This document shows positions 10,013 through 17,659 of a stretch of 43,362 nt of DNA, in pieces; position 1 is the stretch's first letter, and each line of letters starts with the position of its first letter. Location of the stretch: contig NZ_NRJH01000032.1 of NCBI RefSeq assembly GCF_003585925.1, forward strand, positions 1 to 43,362. The letters are read 5' to 3'. A program made the translations under genes and the position numbers. The notes under the pieces were generated by a model. The model ran no database searches and was not told the DNA's origin. It worked only from the letters and a program-made list of their open reading frames with translations. The stretch comes from Psittacicella melopsittaci. GTDB lineage: Bacteria > Pseudomonadota > Gammaproteobacteria > Enterobacterales > Psittacicellaceae.

Positions 10013-10297
10013 TCTGAACTTTTTTAAAAAAAAGAGTAAAATATAGCAGAGTTGTGAATATCCACAGCTATTTTTTTAGGAGAAAACTCTCCTTAGGGGA
10101 ACGACTACAGCTTTTTACTGTAAGTCTTAATTATTAATTAGTACCAATAACTTTAGTAATATACTAATTTAATTATTTAATGTTTGGTTGTACTTATATT
10201 TAGCTACTCGTTGCGTCTATTTTCTTTGCAGTACAATTATATGGGGAATAGTCCAACCGAACATATATTGGGAATCAATTTTTATAATTGGTAAAAA
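10013..10297 (+). promoter_or_regulatory. deaD promoter region and structured leader
   Basis: This gap has no coding region. A possible weak promoter has -10 TAAAAT at 10037-10042; its -35 is poor. The transcribed part holds several hairpins: AGGAGA/TCTCCT (10078-10093), TACAG/CTGTA just after it, AATTAGTA/TACTAATT (10136-10143 with 10162-10169), and a long-range pairing ATGTTTGGTTG (10180-10190) with CAACCGAACAT (10254-10264). There is no strong Shine-Dalgarno before the ATG. A long structured leader suits post-transcriptional or cold-shock control; that is inference. Confidence 0.45.
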
Positions 10298-12139
10298 ATG
10301 ACGGATAAAACACCTTCAAACAATAATAATGAAGTAAGTTTCGAAGAACTAGGTTTACCTACTGCAATCGTTGATGCAGTTCATGATTTAGGTTTCAAAT
10401 ACGCTACTCCAATTCAGTCTCAAGCAATTCCTTACCTCTTACAAGGACGTGATATTTTAGGTTTAGCACAAACAGGATCAGGTAAAACAGCTTCTTTTAT
10501 GTTACCACTGCTTTCTAATTTAGATCCTAAATTGAGAGCAGTACAAATCCTTGTGTTAACACCTACTCGCGAACTTGCTAATCAAGTTACACAAGCTACC
10601 ACAGATTTTAGTAAATACTTACCAAAAGTAAACCCTCTTGCTATCTATGGTGGTCAATCATATGGTCAACAAATAAGATCTCTTAAAGCTGGAGCTCAAG
10701 TAGTTATCGCTACTCCAGGTCGTCTAGTAGATCATATTACACGTGAAACAATCAACTTAAACCACATCAAAGCAGTAGTTTTAGATGAAGCTGATGAGAT
10801 GCTAAGCATGGGTTTTGCTGATGCATTAGAAACAATTCTATCGCAAATCCCAGAAACGGCACAAACTGCCCTTTTCAGTGCAACCATGCCTAAAACTATT
10901 GAATCTATTACCGCAAAACATTTAAAAGACCCAGCTCAAGTAAAAATTCATAAAGTAAAAGGTAATGAGCCAAAAATCGATCAATACTACTGGCTTCAAT
11001 ACCAATATTCACGTGACCAAGCTTTAATTCGCTTTTTAGAAGTTGAGAGCTATGACGCTGCAATCATTTTCGTAAAAACCAAACAAGGTTGTAATGAAGT
11101 TTGCGAATTCTTGTTAAAAAACGGTGTAGCTGCAGCTTGTTTACACGGTGATATGAGTCAAGAAGTTCGTGAATCAACTTTAAATGGTTTAAGAAATGAA
11201 AGCATTAATGTGCTTGTAGCTACTGACGTGGCAGCACGTGGTTTAGACATCGACCGTATTGATCTTGTGATTAACTACGAATTACCTAATGAAAAGGAAA
11301 ACTATGTGCACCGTGTTGGCCGTACAGGTCGTGCAGGTCGTGAAGGACGTTCTATTTCATTTGTTGGTGAGCGTGAAAGAGCAAATTTATATGCGATTGA
11401 AAAAGCATGTAATAAAGAATTACGTGAAATTAAAGCTCCAACAAACCACGAGCTAGAATTATTCCGTAGAGCAAAATTCAAAAAAGAATTAGAATCTAAA
11501 ATTAACGATTCAAATTTAGAAAACTATACTAAATTAATCGATGAGCTAATTCCTACGGACTATGAACCTAATCAAGTTCTAGCTGCTTTATTAAACTTAG
11601 CTACTGCAGATCGTAAATTAGTTTTACCATCAGAAAGACCACCACGTAATAAATTTACTTATGATCGTGAATACTATTCACGTGCAAGAATTAATGTACG
11701 TAATGGTCGCTATGATAACAACCGCTACAATGGTTCGCCAAATAAAGATCTTTATGTTTTAAATTTAGGTCGTAACGATAATATTAATGTAAAAGATATC
11801 ATTAAGATTATTAATAAACACTCAGATGGTATTACCATTGGTAATATCCGTATTAACAATACTAATACTTTAATTGAGTTACCTAAAAATGTTAGTCCAG
11901 AAGTACTAGCAAATGTGTCTAAAGATAAAGGTATTAATGGTAAACCACTAAATCTTCGTCGTTTTGAGCAAAATAATAGATATCAAAACAACTATCGTCG
12001 CAATAACGATGGTGAGTACGGCAATAGAGGTGGTCGCAACCAAACGCAACGTTATTACAACAATGATCGTCGTAATAACAACGAGAGAAATAATTTTAGA
12101 AGTGAAAATAGAAGTAACTTCAAGAAAAGATACAACTAA
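10298..12139 (+). CDS. deaD: DEAD-box ATP-dependent RNA helicase DeaD (CsdA)
   Basis: DeaD unwinds structured RNA in ribosome assembly and mRNA decay, especially at low temperature. It has 613 residues (E. coli 629). The Q motif is near 37-40, motif I AQTGSGKT at 57-64, PTRELA near 95, and DEAD at 163-166. SAT follows near 195, and the second RecA domain carries VATDVAARGLDIDRIDLV and HRVGRTGRAGREG. After a helical region comes the DbpA/CsdA-type RNA-binding domain (about 480-550, LYVLNLGRNDNINVKDII) and an Arg/Asn/Tyr-rich tail (NRYQNNYRRNNDGEYG). It lies two genes from obgE and directly after pnp as in E. coli, but without nlpI between them. Confidence 0.96.
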   Translation: MTDKTPSNNNNEVSFEELGLPTAIVDAVHDLGFKYATPIQSQAIPYLLQGRDILGLAQTGSGKTASFMLPLLSNLDPKLRAVQILVLTPTRELANQVTQATTDFSKYLPKVNPLAIYGGQSYGQQIRSLKAGAQVVIATPGRLVDHITRETINLNHIKAVVLDEADEMLSMGFADALETILSQIPETAQTALFSATMPKTIESITAKHLKDPAQVKIHKVKGNEPKIDQYYWLQYQYSRDQALIRFLEVESYDAAIIFVKTKQGCNEVCEFLLKNGVAAACLHGDMSQEVRESTLNGLRNESINVLVATDVAARGLDIDRIDLVINYELPNEKENYVHRVGRTGRAGREGRSISFVGERERANLYAIEKACNKELREIKAPTNHELELFRRAKFKKELESKINDSNLENYTKLIDELIPTDYEPNQVLAALLNLATADRKLVLPSERPPRNKFTYDREYYSRARINVRNGRYDNNRYNGSPNKDLYVLNLGRNDNINVKDIIKIINKHSDGITIGNIRINNTNTLIELPKNVSPEVLANVSKDKGINGKPLNLRRFEQNNRYQNNYRRNNDGEYGNRGGRNQTQRYYNNDRRNNNERNNFRSENRSNFKKRYN

Positions 12140-12146
12140 AATTAAA

Positions 12147-12174
12147 AAGAGGGCTTTCGAGCCTTCTTTTTTTT
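12147..12174 (+). terminator. intrinsic terminator of deaD
   Basis: AAGAGGGCT, loop TTCG, AGCCTTCTT (12147-12168) is a 9-bp stem with a stable UUCG tetraloop and one G-U pair, followed by a T-run. Confidence 0.9.
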
Positions 12175-12276
12175 GTTTTAAGAAAATTCATTTGAAAAAA
12201 GTGCCTGAACCTCGCAAAGCAATAGCGAACTAAACGTCTATATATAAATTTTTTGTTAGAATTTACGTCTAAACAC

Positions 12277-12305
12277 TTGACAAAATAATATTAATCGTTT
12301 ATAAT
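12277..12305 (+). promoter_or_regulatory. consensus sigma-70 promoter of dnaK (distal)
   Basis: TTGACA (12277-12282) and TATAAT (12300-12305), both perfect, are separated by 17 bases. It lies about 220 bases upstream of dnaK and should give strong constitutive transcription with a leader of about 215 bases. Confidence 0.8.
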
Positions 12306-12365
12306 ATATCCAGAAAAAAAATTAACATTAGCAACTAAGTTAAAGCTGAGAAAAAGCAAGAATAT

Positions 12366-12399
12366 TTACCTATAAAAATTCATGAAATTCTATAGGTAA
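12366..12399 (+). repeat. inverted repeat in the dnaK leader
   Basis: TTACCTATA (12366-12374) and TATAGGTAA (12391-12399) are perfect 9-bp arms with partial pairing inside the loop. It lies between the two dnaK promoters and has no T-run. It may be an mRNA hairpin or a binding site; it does not match the CIRCE operator. Confidence 0.5.
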
Positions 12400-12450
12400 T
12401 TGACTTATATACGTAAATATAAAAAAAATATCATTAAAATTGCATTTTTC

Positions 12451-12479
12451 TCTTGAAAAATTCTCTGAAAGCGTTATAA
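12451..12479 (+). promoter_or_regulatory. proximal dnaK promoter, with heat-shock-like -35
   Basis: CTTGAAA (12451-12457) is the sigma-32 -35 core. As sigma-70 it reads TTGAAA, 16 bases from a perfect TATAAT (12474-12479). The sigma-32 -10 (CCCCAT-type) is not visible. This could be a sigma-70 promoter, or a sigma-32 promoter with a degenerate -10. Only transcript mapping after heat shock can decide. Confidence 0.6.
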
Positions 12480-12529
12480 TTTAGTTGTCAAAAAAATAAA
12501 ATAAAAATAAAAAATAAGGAAGTAAATAA

Positions 12530-14422
12530 ATGTCAAAAATTATTGGTATTGACTTAGGTACTACTAACTCATGTGTTGCTATCATGGATGGTAACAACCT
12601 AAAAGTTATCGAAAATACTGAGGGTCATCGTACAACTCCGTCTATTGTTGCTTACACTAAAAACGGTGAAGTTTTAGTAGGTCAAGCTGCAAAACGTCAA
12701 GCTGTAACTAACCCTAAAAACACATTATTCGGTATCAAACGTTTAATCGGTCGTCGTTATGATGATCCAGAAGTACAAAAAGATATCAAAATCATGCCTT
12801 TTGATATTATCCGTGCTGATAATGGTGATGCTTGGGTAACTGCATTAGATCAGAAAAAAGCACCTCAACAAATTTCTGCAGAAGTTCTGAAAAAAATGAA
12901 AGAAGCTGCAGAAAGCTACTTAGGTGAAAAAGTAACTGAAGCGGTAATTACAGTTCCTGCATACTTTAACGATGCTCAACGTAAAGCTACTAAAGATGCT
13001 GGTGAAATTGCAGGCTTAAACGTACAACGTATTATCAACGAACCAACAGCTGCAGCTATGGCATTTGGTCTTGATAAAGTTGACGGTACTTCAAACGTAT
13101 TAGTATACGACTTAGGTGGTGGTACATTTGACGTTTCAGTGATTGAAATTGATTCTTCAGATGATAACAAAACTATCGAAGTTTTAGCAACTAACGGTAA
13201 CACTCACTTAGGTGGTGAAGACTTCGATAACCTAATTATCAACCACCTTATCGCTGAATTCAAAAAAGAACACGGCAACATCGATCTATCAAGAGATCCT
13301 GTAGCTATGCAACGTGTTAAAGAAGCTGCTGAAAAAGCGAAAATTGAGCTTTCTTCAACAACTTCAACAGAAATCAACCTTCCATTCATTACAATGGATA
13401 TGTCAACTCAAGCACCTATCCACTTAGTAACAACTCTTACTCGTGCGAAATTAGAAAGCTTAGTTGAAGATTTAGTTAAATCTACATTCGAACCAGTAGA
13501 ACAAGCTCTTAAAGATTCTGGTTTATCTAAAGGTGATATCAACGACGTTTTACTAGTTGGTGGTCAAACTCGTATGCCATTAGTACAAAAAATGGTAAAA
13601 GACTTCTTTGGTGGTAAAGAACCTCGTAAAGATATCAACCCAGATGAAGCTGTTGCATTAGGTGCTGCGGTTCAAGGTGCGGTATTAAGCAAAAATGATA
13701 ATGTTAAAGGTCTATTACTATTAGACGTAACTCCATTATCATTAGGTATTGCAACTATGAACGATGTGTTCTCAGTTCTAATTGAGAAAAACACATTAAT
13801 CCCTAATAAAAAATCTCAAGTATACTCAACAGCTGAAGATAACCAACCAGCAGTACAAATCGAAGTATACCAAGGTGAACGTTCACGTGCTTCAGACAAC
13901 AAACTTCTAGGTAAATTCGTTCTAGAAGGTATCCGTCCAGCTCCACGTGGTGTTCCACAAATCGAAGTTACTTTTGATATTGATGCTAACGGTATCATTA
14001 AAGTATCTGCTAAAGATAAAGATACAGGTAAAGAACAAAACATCACAATTAAATCTGACTCAGGTTTAACTCAAGATGAAATCGAGAAAATGAAACGTGA
14101 TGCTGAGTTAAATAAAGCGAAAGATGAAGAGTTCAAAGAATTAGCAGAAGCTAAAAACTTAGGTGATCAAATCGCTTCACAAACTCGTAAACTTCTAGAA
14201 AAAGAAGGTAGCTCATTATCATCTTCTGATAAAGCTGAAGTAGAAAGTGCAATTGAAGCAGTAGAAAAAGCTGTTAAAGGTGACGATAAACAAGCAATTC
14301 AAGATGCTGTTCAACGTCTAGAAAAAGGCTTACAACTTTTAAATGAAGCTGCAGCTAAAAACAACAGCAACAACAACGATGACGGTGTAGTTGACGTTGA
14401 TGTTAATAAAGATAATAAATAA
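12530..14422 (+). CDS. dnaK: chaperone DnaK (Hsp70)
   Basis: DnaK is the ATP-driven cytosolic chaperone that works with DnaJ and GrpE. Its 630 residues compare with 638 in E. coli. The nucleotide-binding domain starts [15 protein letters not shown] and has [15 protein letters not shown] and [11 protein letters not shown]. The substrate-binding domain begins after [12 protein letters not shown], with the helical lid at the C terminus. The last residues are [11 protein letters not shown] rather than the canonical EEVKDKK. AAGGAAG upstream gives a good ribosome-binding site. Two promoters lie upstream, and a partial terminator separates it from dnaJ, so dnaK should be made in excess of dnaJ. Confidence 0.98.
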   Translation: MSKIIGIDLGTTNSCVAIMDGNNLKVIENTEGHRTTPSIVAYTKNGEVLVGQAAKRQAVTNPKNTLFGIKRLIGRRYDDPEVQKDIKIMPFDIIRADNGDAWVTALDQKKAPQQISAEVLKKMKEAAESYLGEKVTEAVITVPAYFNDAQRKATKDAGEIAGLNVQRIINEPTAAAMAFGLDKVDGTSNVLVYDLGGGTFDVSVIEIDSSDDNKTIEVLATNGNTHLGGEDFDNLIINHLIAEFKKEHGNIDLSRDPVAMQRVKEAAEKAKIELSSTTSTEINLPFITMDMSTQAPIHLVTTLTRAKLESLVEDLVKSTFEPVEQALKDSGLSKGDINDVLLVGGQTRMPLVQKMVKDFFGGKEPRKDINPDEAVALGAAVQGAVLSKNDNVKGLLLLDVTPLSLGIATMNDVFSVLIEKNTLIPNKKSQVYSTAEDNQPAVQIEVYQGERSRASDNKLLGKFVLEGIRPAPRGVPQIEVTFDIDANGIIKVSAKDKDTGKEQNITIKSDSGLTQDEIEKMKRDAELNKAKDEEFKELAEAKNLGDQIASQTRKLLEKEGSSLSSSDKAEVESAIEAVEKAVKGDDKQAIQDAVQRLEKGLQLLNEAAAKNNSNNNDDGVVDVDVNKDNK

Positions 14423-14442
14423 TCTTTACCATTTATTGTTCG

Positions 14443-14470
14443 AAAGCCCATGTCACAAGCGTGGGCTTTT
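14443..14470 (+). terminator. partial terminator between dnaK and dnaJ
   Basis: AAAGCCCATG (14443-14452), loop of 7, CGTGGGCTTT (14460-14469) forms a 10-bp stem with one G-U pair and a short TTTTGTT tail. It lies in the 82-base dnaK-dnaJ gap and probably lets some transcription through to dnaJ. Confidence 0.75.
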
Positions 14471-14504
14471 GTTACGTTAAACATGTATTAACCGTCGGAA
14501 TCTT

Positions 14505-15656
14505 ATGGCACAAACATATTATGAAATTTTAGGCGTAAGCCAAAGCGCTGACGAGAAAGAAATTAAACGCGCTTACCGTAAATTATCATTAAAGTATCAC
14601 CCTGATAAAAACCCTTCTGAAGAAGCTGCGGAAAAATTCAAAGAAATCAATACCGCATATGAAGTTTTAAGTAGTCCAGAAAAGCGTCAAATGTATGATA
14701 GCTTAGGCCATGATACCTATATCCAAACTAATGGACAAGGATTTGGTGCAGGTGGCGGCTTCCATGGATTTGGCGGTGGCTTTGGTGGTGGCTTTGAAGA
14801 TATCTTCAATATGTTCACCCAAGGTGGTCGTGGCGGAGAAGGACGCGGCAATACCGTTATTCAAGGCTCTGATATTAACCTAGCAATAACTCTTACATTT
14901 GAAGATTTATTCTTTGGTAAAACTGTAAACATTAAATACACTCGTCAAAAAGACTGTGATGAATGTAAAGGTAAAGGAACAACAGACGAGTCAGACGTAA
15001 AAACCTGTGATCACTGTCATGGTACAGGTACGATACAAAACTTTATTTTTAGTCAAACTTGTCCAACTTGTAAAGGTACAGGTAAAATTGTTCGTAACCC
15101 ATGTAAAAAATGTCATGGTAATGCAACAGTATCAACTACAGAGAACTTCTCTTACGAATTCAAACACATTCGCCCAGATACGCGCTTAAGATTTAGAGGC
15201 ATGGGTAATGAAGCTGGAGCAGGAACTCTACCTGGTAACCTAGTTATCCAAATTAACTTAGCTCAACATGATATTTTTGAGTTAACCAATAACTACGATT
15301 TACTTGTTACTTACCCAATTGATGCCTTTACTGCTTCTATTGGTGGTACGGTTAAAGTTCCTACTCTTGATGGAGTAGTAGATGTAGAAGTTCAACCTGG
15401 TATCCAAAACAATGATCATACTGTTATTGCCGAGAAAGGTATTTATATTGGCGACAGACGTACTAATCTTGTAGTAGTTTTCCAAGTAAGAACTTTAACT
15501 AACCTTACTAAAGAACAAAAAGAATTAATCAATAAATTGATAGAAACTATCAATCCTGAAAAACAATACGATGCGGGGAAAGCCAAAAGTAGAGAATTCA
15601 GTTTTGGTAAACATCTATCAAAAATTAAAGACTATATTAAAAAAATTCTTAAATAG
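14505..15656 (+). CDS. dnaJ: co-chaperone DnaJ (Hsp40)
   Basis: DnaJ stimulates DnaK ATPase and delivers substrates. It has 383 residues (E. coli 376). The J domain is at 1-70 with HPD at 32-34. A Gly/Phe-rich linker ([17 protein letters not shown]) follows near 85-105. The zinc-binding region near 145-205 has repeats [24 protein letters not shown] and CKKCHGNA. The fourth repeat lacks the final Gly but keeps both cysteines, so two zinc sites can still form. C-terminal beta domains follow. GGA upstream of ATG is a modest ribosome-binding site. Confidence 0.97.
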   Translation: MAQTYYEILGVSQSADEKEIKRAYRKLSLKYHPDKNPSEEAAEKFKEINTAYEVLSSPEKRQMYDSLGHDTYIQTNGQGFGAGGGFHGFGGGFGGGFEDIFNMFTQGGRGGEGRGNTVIQGSDINLAITLTFEDLFFGKTVNIKYTRQKDCDECKGKGTTDESDVKTCDHCHGTGTIQNFIFSQTCPTCKGTGKIVRNPCKKCHGNATVSTTENFSYEFKHIRPDTRLRFRGMGNEAGAGTLPGNLVIQINLAQHDIFELTNNYDLLVTYPIDAFTASIGGTVKVPTLDGVVDVEVQPGIQNNDHTVIAEKGIYIGDRRTNLVVVFQVRTLTNLTKEQKELINKLIETINPEKQYDAGKAKSREFSFGKHLSKIKDYIKKILK

Positions 15657-15671
15657 TTAGAAAAAAATGTA

Positions 15672-15706
15672 GTAAATGCAGGCAAAAAGCTTGCATTTAC
15701 TCTTTT
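15672..15706 (+). terminator. intrinsic terminator of dnaJ
   Basis: GTAAATGCAGGC (15672-15683), loop AAAAA, GCTTGCATTTAC (15689-15700) forms a 12-bp stem with one G-T wobble, followed by TCTTTT. Its right arm also holds the predicted secG -35 element. Confidence 0.8.
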
Positions 15707-15719
15707 AATTCAGTATAAT
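15691..15719 (+). promoter_or_regulatory. predicted secG-tRNA-Leu promoter
   Basis: TTGCAT (15691-15696) and a perfect TATAAT (15714-15719) are spaced by 17 bases. The -35 lies inside the right arm of the dnaJ terminator. The leader of about 80 bases has a stem TTCGCTT (15746-15752) with AAGCGAA (15779-15785). No clear Shine-Dalgarno precedes the secG ATG. Confidence 0.6.
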
Positions 15720-15804
15720 AGCTAGGTATTTTTGAAGAATTAATATTCGCTTTATCTGTTATAGCATGTTAATAATGGAAGCGAACAAATAGACTCGATT
15801 AACA

Positions 15805-16188
15805 ATGTATACTCTTCTATTAGTTATTTATGTACTTGTTGCTCTATTTTTAATCGCATTAATCATGCTGCAACAAGGTAAAGGTGCTGATGCAGGTGCG
15901 TTAGGTGGTACTGGCGCTTCAAACACTGTATTCGGTTCATCTGGTTCTGCGACCTTCCTAAGTCGCCTTACAGCAATCTTTGCTACAATTTTTATGTTAG
16001 GTGCGTTAGTAATTGCTAATATCAATACTCACCGCACTGATACACAAAGTGATGATTTACTAAGACGTATTAGCGAGACTCCAGCTCAAACGGCTCCAGT
16101 AACTCCTTCACTTCCAACTTCTGTTCCAACAGAAAATCCAACAGTTCCTACAACTCCGGCTGATAATAATAACAACGGCGGGAACTAA
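15805..16188 (+). CDS. secG: protein-export membrane protein SecG
   Basis: SecG is the small subunit of the SecYEG translocon in the inner membrane, easing SecA-driven export. It has two hydrophobic segments (about 1-22 and 52-72) separated by the conserved cytoplasmic loop MLQQGKGADAGALGGTGASNTVFGSSG. A Thr/Pro/Asn-rich tail ends NNNNGGN. It has 127 residues (E. coli 110). It is followed after 12 bases by tRNA-Leu(GAG), the same secG-leuU order as in E. coli. Confidence 0.96.
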   Translation: MYTLLLVIYVLVALFLIALIMLQQGKGADAGALGGTGASNTVFGSSGSATFLSRLTAIFATIFMLGALVIANINTHRTDTQSDDLLRRISETPAQTAPVTPSLPTSVPTENPTVPTTPADNNNNGGN

Positions 16189-16200
16189 TAAAGTTTTAAT

Positions 16201-16286
16201 GCAGGTATGGTGGAATTGGTAGACACGCTATCTTGAGGGGGTAGTGCACATTGTGCGTGTGAGTTCAAATCTCACTATCTGCACCA
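16201..16286 (+). tRNA. leuU: tRNA-Leu (anticodon GAG)
   Basis: This is an 86-base cloverleaf. The acceptor stem GCAGGTA pairs with TATCTGC, with discriminator A and encoded CCA (16284-16286). The D arm contains AATTGGTAGA. Anticodon stem CTATC/GGTAG encloses loop TTGAGGG, with GAG at 16235-16237. The long variable arm (GCAC-ATT-GTGC) is typical of class II leucine tRNA, and the T arm is GTGAG-TTCAAAT-CTCAC. It reads CUU/CUC codons. It is co-transcribed with secG. Confidence 0.97.
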
Positions 16287-16292
16287 TTTTAA

Positions 16293-16323
16293 AGACTCTA
16301 GCAAAGCTAGAGTCTATTTTTTT
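16293..16323 (+). terminator. intrinsic terminator of secG-tRNA-Leu
   Basis: AGACTCTAGC (16293-16302), loop AAA, GCTAGAGTCT (16306-16315) is a perfect 10-bp stem followed by A and seven T, starting 6 bases after the tRNA CCA. Confidence 0.93.
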
Positions 16324-16336
16324 GCCCATAAAAAAT

Positions 16337-16363
16337 GGACTCCTAAATGGAGTCCCTTTTTTT
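16337..16363 (-). terminator. terminator of the MFS transporter gene (bidirectional)
   Basis: GGACTCC (16337-16343), loop TAAAT, GGAGTCC (16349-16355) has T-runs on both strands: seven T follow on the plus strand, and ATTTTTT follows on the minus strand. It separates the convergent tRNA-Leu and transporter genes. Confidence 0.87.
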
Positions 16364-17594
16364 ACTCGATTATTTCACGTTTAGTGGCTATGTAAGCAAC
16401 AAATGGTAAGATTATACATCCTAAGATAGTGACGCCTATTCCTGCTGTATATGAGCCTGTTAAATCAAATAGCCAACCAAAACCAAAGAGGTAAATAGCT
16501 GCTAGTAAAAAGCCAACAGAGTTTACTAAAGAAGATAATCTCGAAGTAGCTCCTGCAGTTTTAGTTTTATAAGAAAGAAGTAAAAGTAATACTGCAAGAA
16601 TAAAACCAGCTAAAGCACCAAAAAGAATAAAGTCTACAACTAAAATAATGTAGTTAGTCACAAAGAACATAAGCACAGTTGTAAAAGAAAAGATAATACA
16701 ACTTAGCACGAGAATACTCGTTAAATGCTTAGTGTAGCGCATTACAATTACTGGCGTTACTAATGAAGCTAATAACGAAGTAACCTGGAATATATTTACC
16801 AGAAGCGAAAACTGTCCATTGCTAATTGCCTGCCCTATATAAGGTTTAAACCAACTTAAGGCAAAATAGAAGTTAATACTTTCTATTCCTAAAGTAATAG
16901 CAATACACCAAGGAGCTAATTGCTTCCACATGGAAACTCTTACTTTATCACTATCAGCCATGAAGTTTACGGCACGATTTTCTGCCACTATTTCTTGCAT
17001 TCTTGCTTTGGTAAACTTAAAGGTTGGCAAGTAGATAACAATTATTACGAGCGTAATAATTAACCAAAAAGTACCCACTTGTTGCCATGAATAGCCCATG
17101 CCTATCATGGTTAAGGCAGAAAATGTCCCTAATAAACTTGAGACAGAAATATTAGCTCCATTTATAGCATTTAAAATACCTAAATGCTGTGGGAAAAAGC
17201 CATTAATAAAAGAAGGGTAAAGAACACTTATTATCGTAACCCCTACTGAGAGGATTAAAGTACCTAAGTATAAATAAGTTATAGCACTATTAGCAAAATA
17301 GCTACTTAAATAGTCACGAATAATTATCCCTAAAACTATGGCAAACATCCCATATAAGATTGTAACTACCAGACCTAGCTTTTGATCAACTTTAGCCACT
17401 AGAGCTGCAAAGAAAGCCATTACAAAAGTGGGTAAACTTAAAAGTATGCCTTGTTGAGTTTTAGTTAAATTTAAATCATCACCCACGAGATCAACTATAG
17501 GAGATAATTCAGTAAAAGGTGCCCGCGACAATAAAGTAACAAGACACAAAGCTATTGCCGTATACCAAAAGGCAAATTTTGTTTTAAAATACAT
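16362..17594 (-). CDS. major facilitator superfamily transporter, CynX/NimT-like
   Basis: This is an inner-membrane secondary transporter of 410 residues with about 12 hydrophobic segments in two halves, split by a polar loop near 205-225. The N-terminal segment SRAPFTELSPIVDLVGDDL followed by QQGILLSLPTF resembles the RPxxTSVGPLL...ALLTALPV region of the CynX/NimT (cyanate/nitroimidazole) subfamily. Typical MFS loop motifs are weak. The substrate cannot be read from the sequence. The gene lies downstream of nlpD, only 21 bases after that gene's terminator; I see no separate promoter, so it may depend on read-through. Family level is confident, subfamily tentative. Confidence 0.75.
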   Translation of the reverse strand: MYFKTKFAFWYTAIALCLVTLLSRAPFTELSPIVDLVGDDLNLTKTQQGILLSLPTFVMAFFAALVAKVDQKLGLVVTILYGMFAIVLGIIIRDYLSSYFANSAITYLYLGTLILSVGVTIISVLYPSFINGFFPQHLGILNAINGANISVSSLLGTFSALTMIGMGYSWQQVGTFWLIITLVIIVIYLPTFKFTKARMQEIVAENRAVNFMADSDKVRVSMWKQLAPWCIAITLGIESINFYFALSWFKPYIGQAISNGQFSLLVNIFQVTSLLASLVTPVIVMRYTKHLTSILVLSCIIFSFTTVLMFFVTNYIILVVDFILFGALAGFILAVLLLLLSYKTKTAGATSRLSSLVNSVGFLLAAIYLFGFGWLFDLTGSYTAGIGVTILGCIILPFVAYIATKREIIE

Positions 17595-17615
17595 ACCTAA
17601 AATTCAAATACTATT

Positions 17616-17654
17616 AAAAAAAGATTACTTGCCTAAGCCAAGTAATCTTTTTTT
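17616..17654 (-). terminator. strong terminator after nlpD
   Basis: A 16-bp perfect stem (17616-17631 with 17639-17654; arm sequence AAAAAAAGATTACTTG) with a 7-base loop and T-runs on both strands. It closes the mreC-to-nlpD operon and lies just upstream of the transporter gene. Confidence 0.9.
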
Positions 17655-17659
17655 CTCAA

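Noticed and set aside
12366..12399. Inverted repeat in the dnaK leader as a CIRCE (HrcA) operator
   Set aside because: The arms do not match the CIRCE consensus TTAGCACTC/GAGTGCTAA, and gammaproteobacteria of this type use sigma-32.
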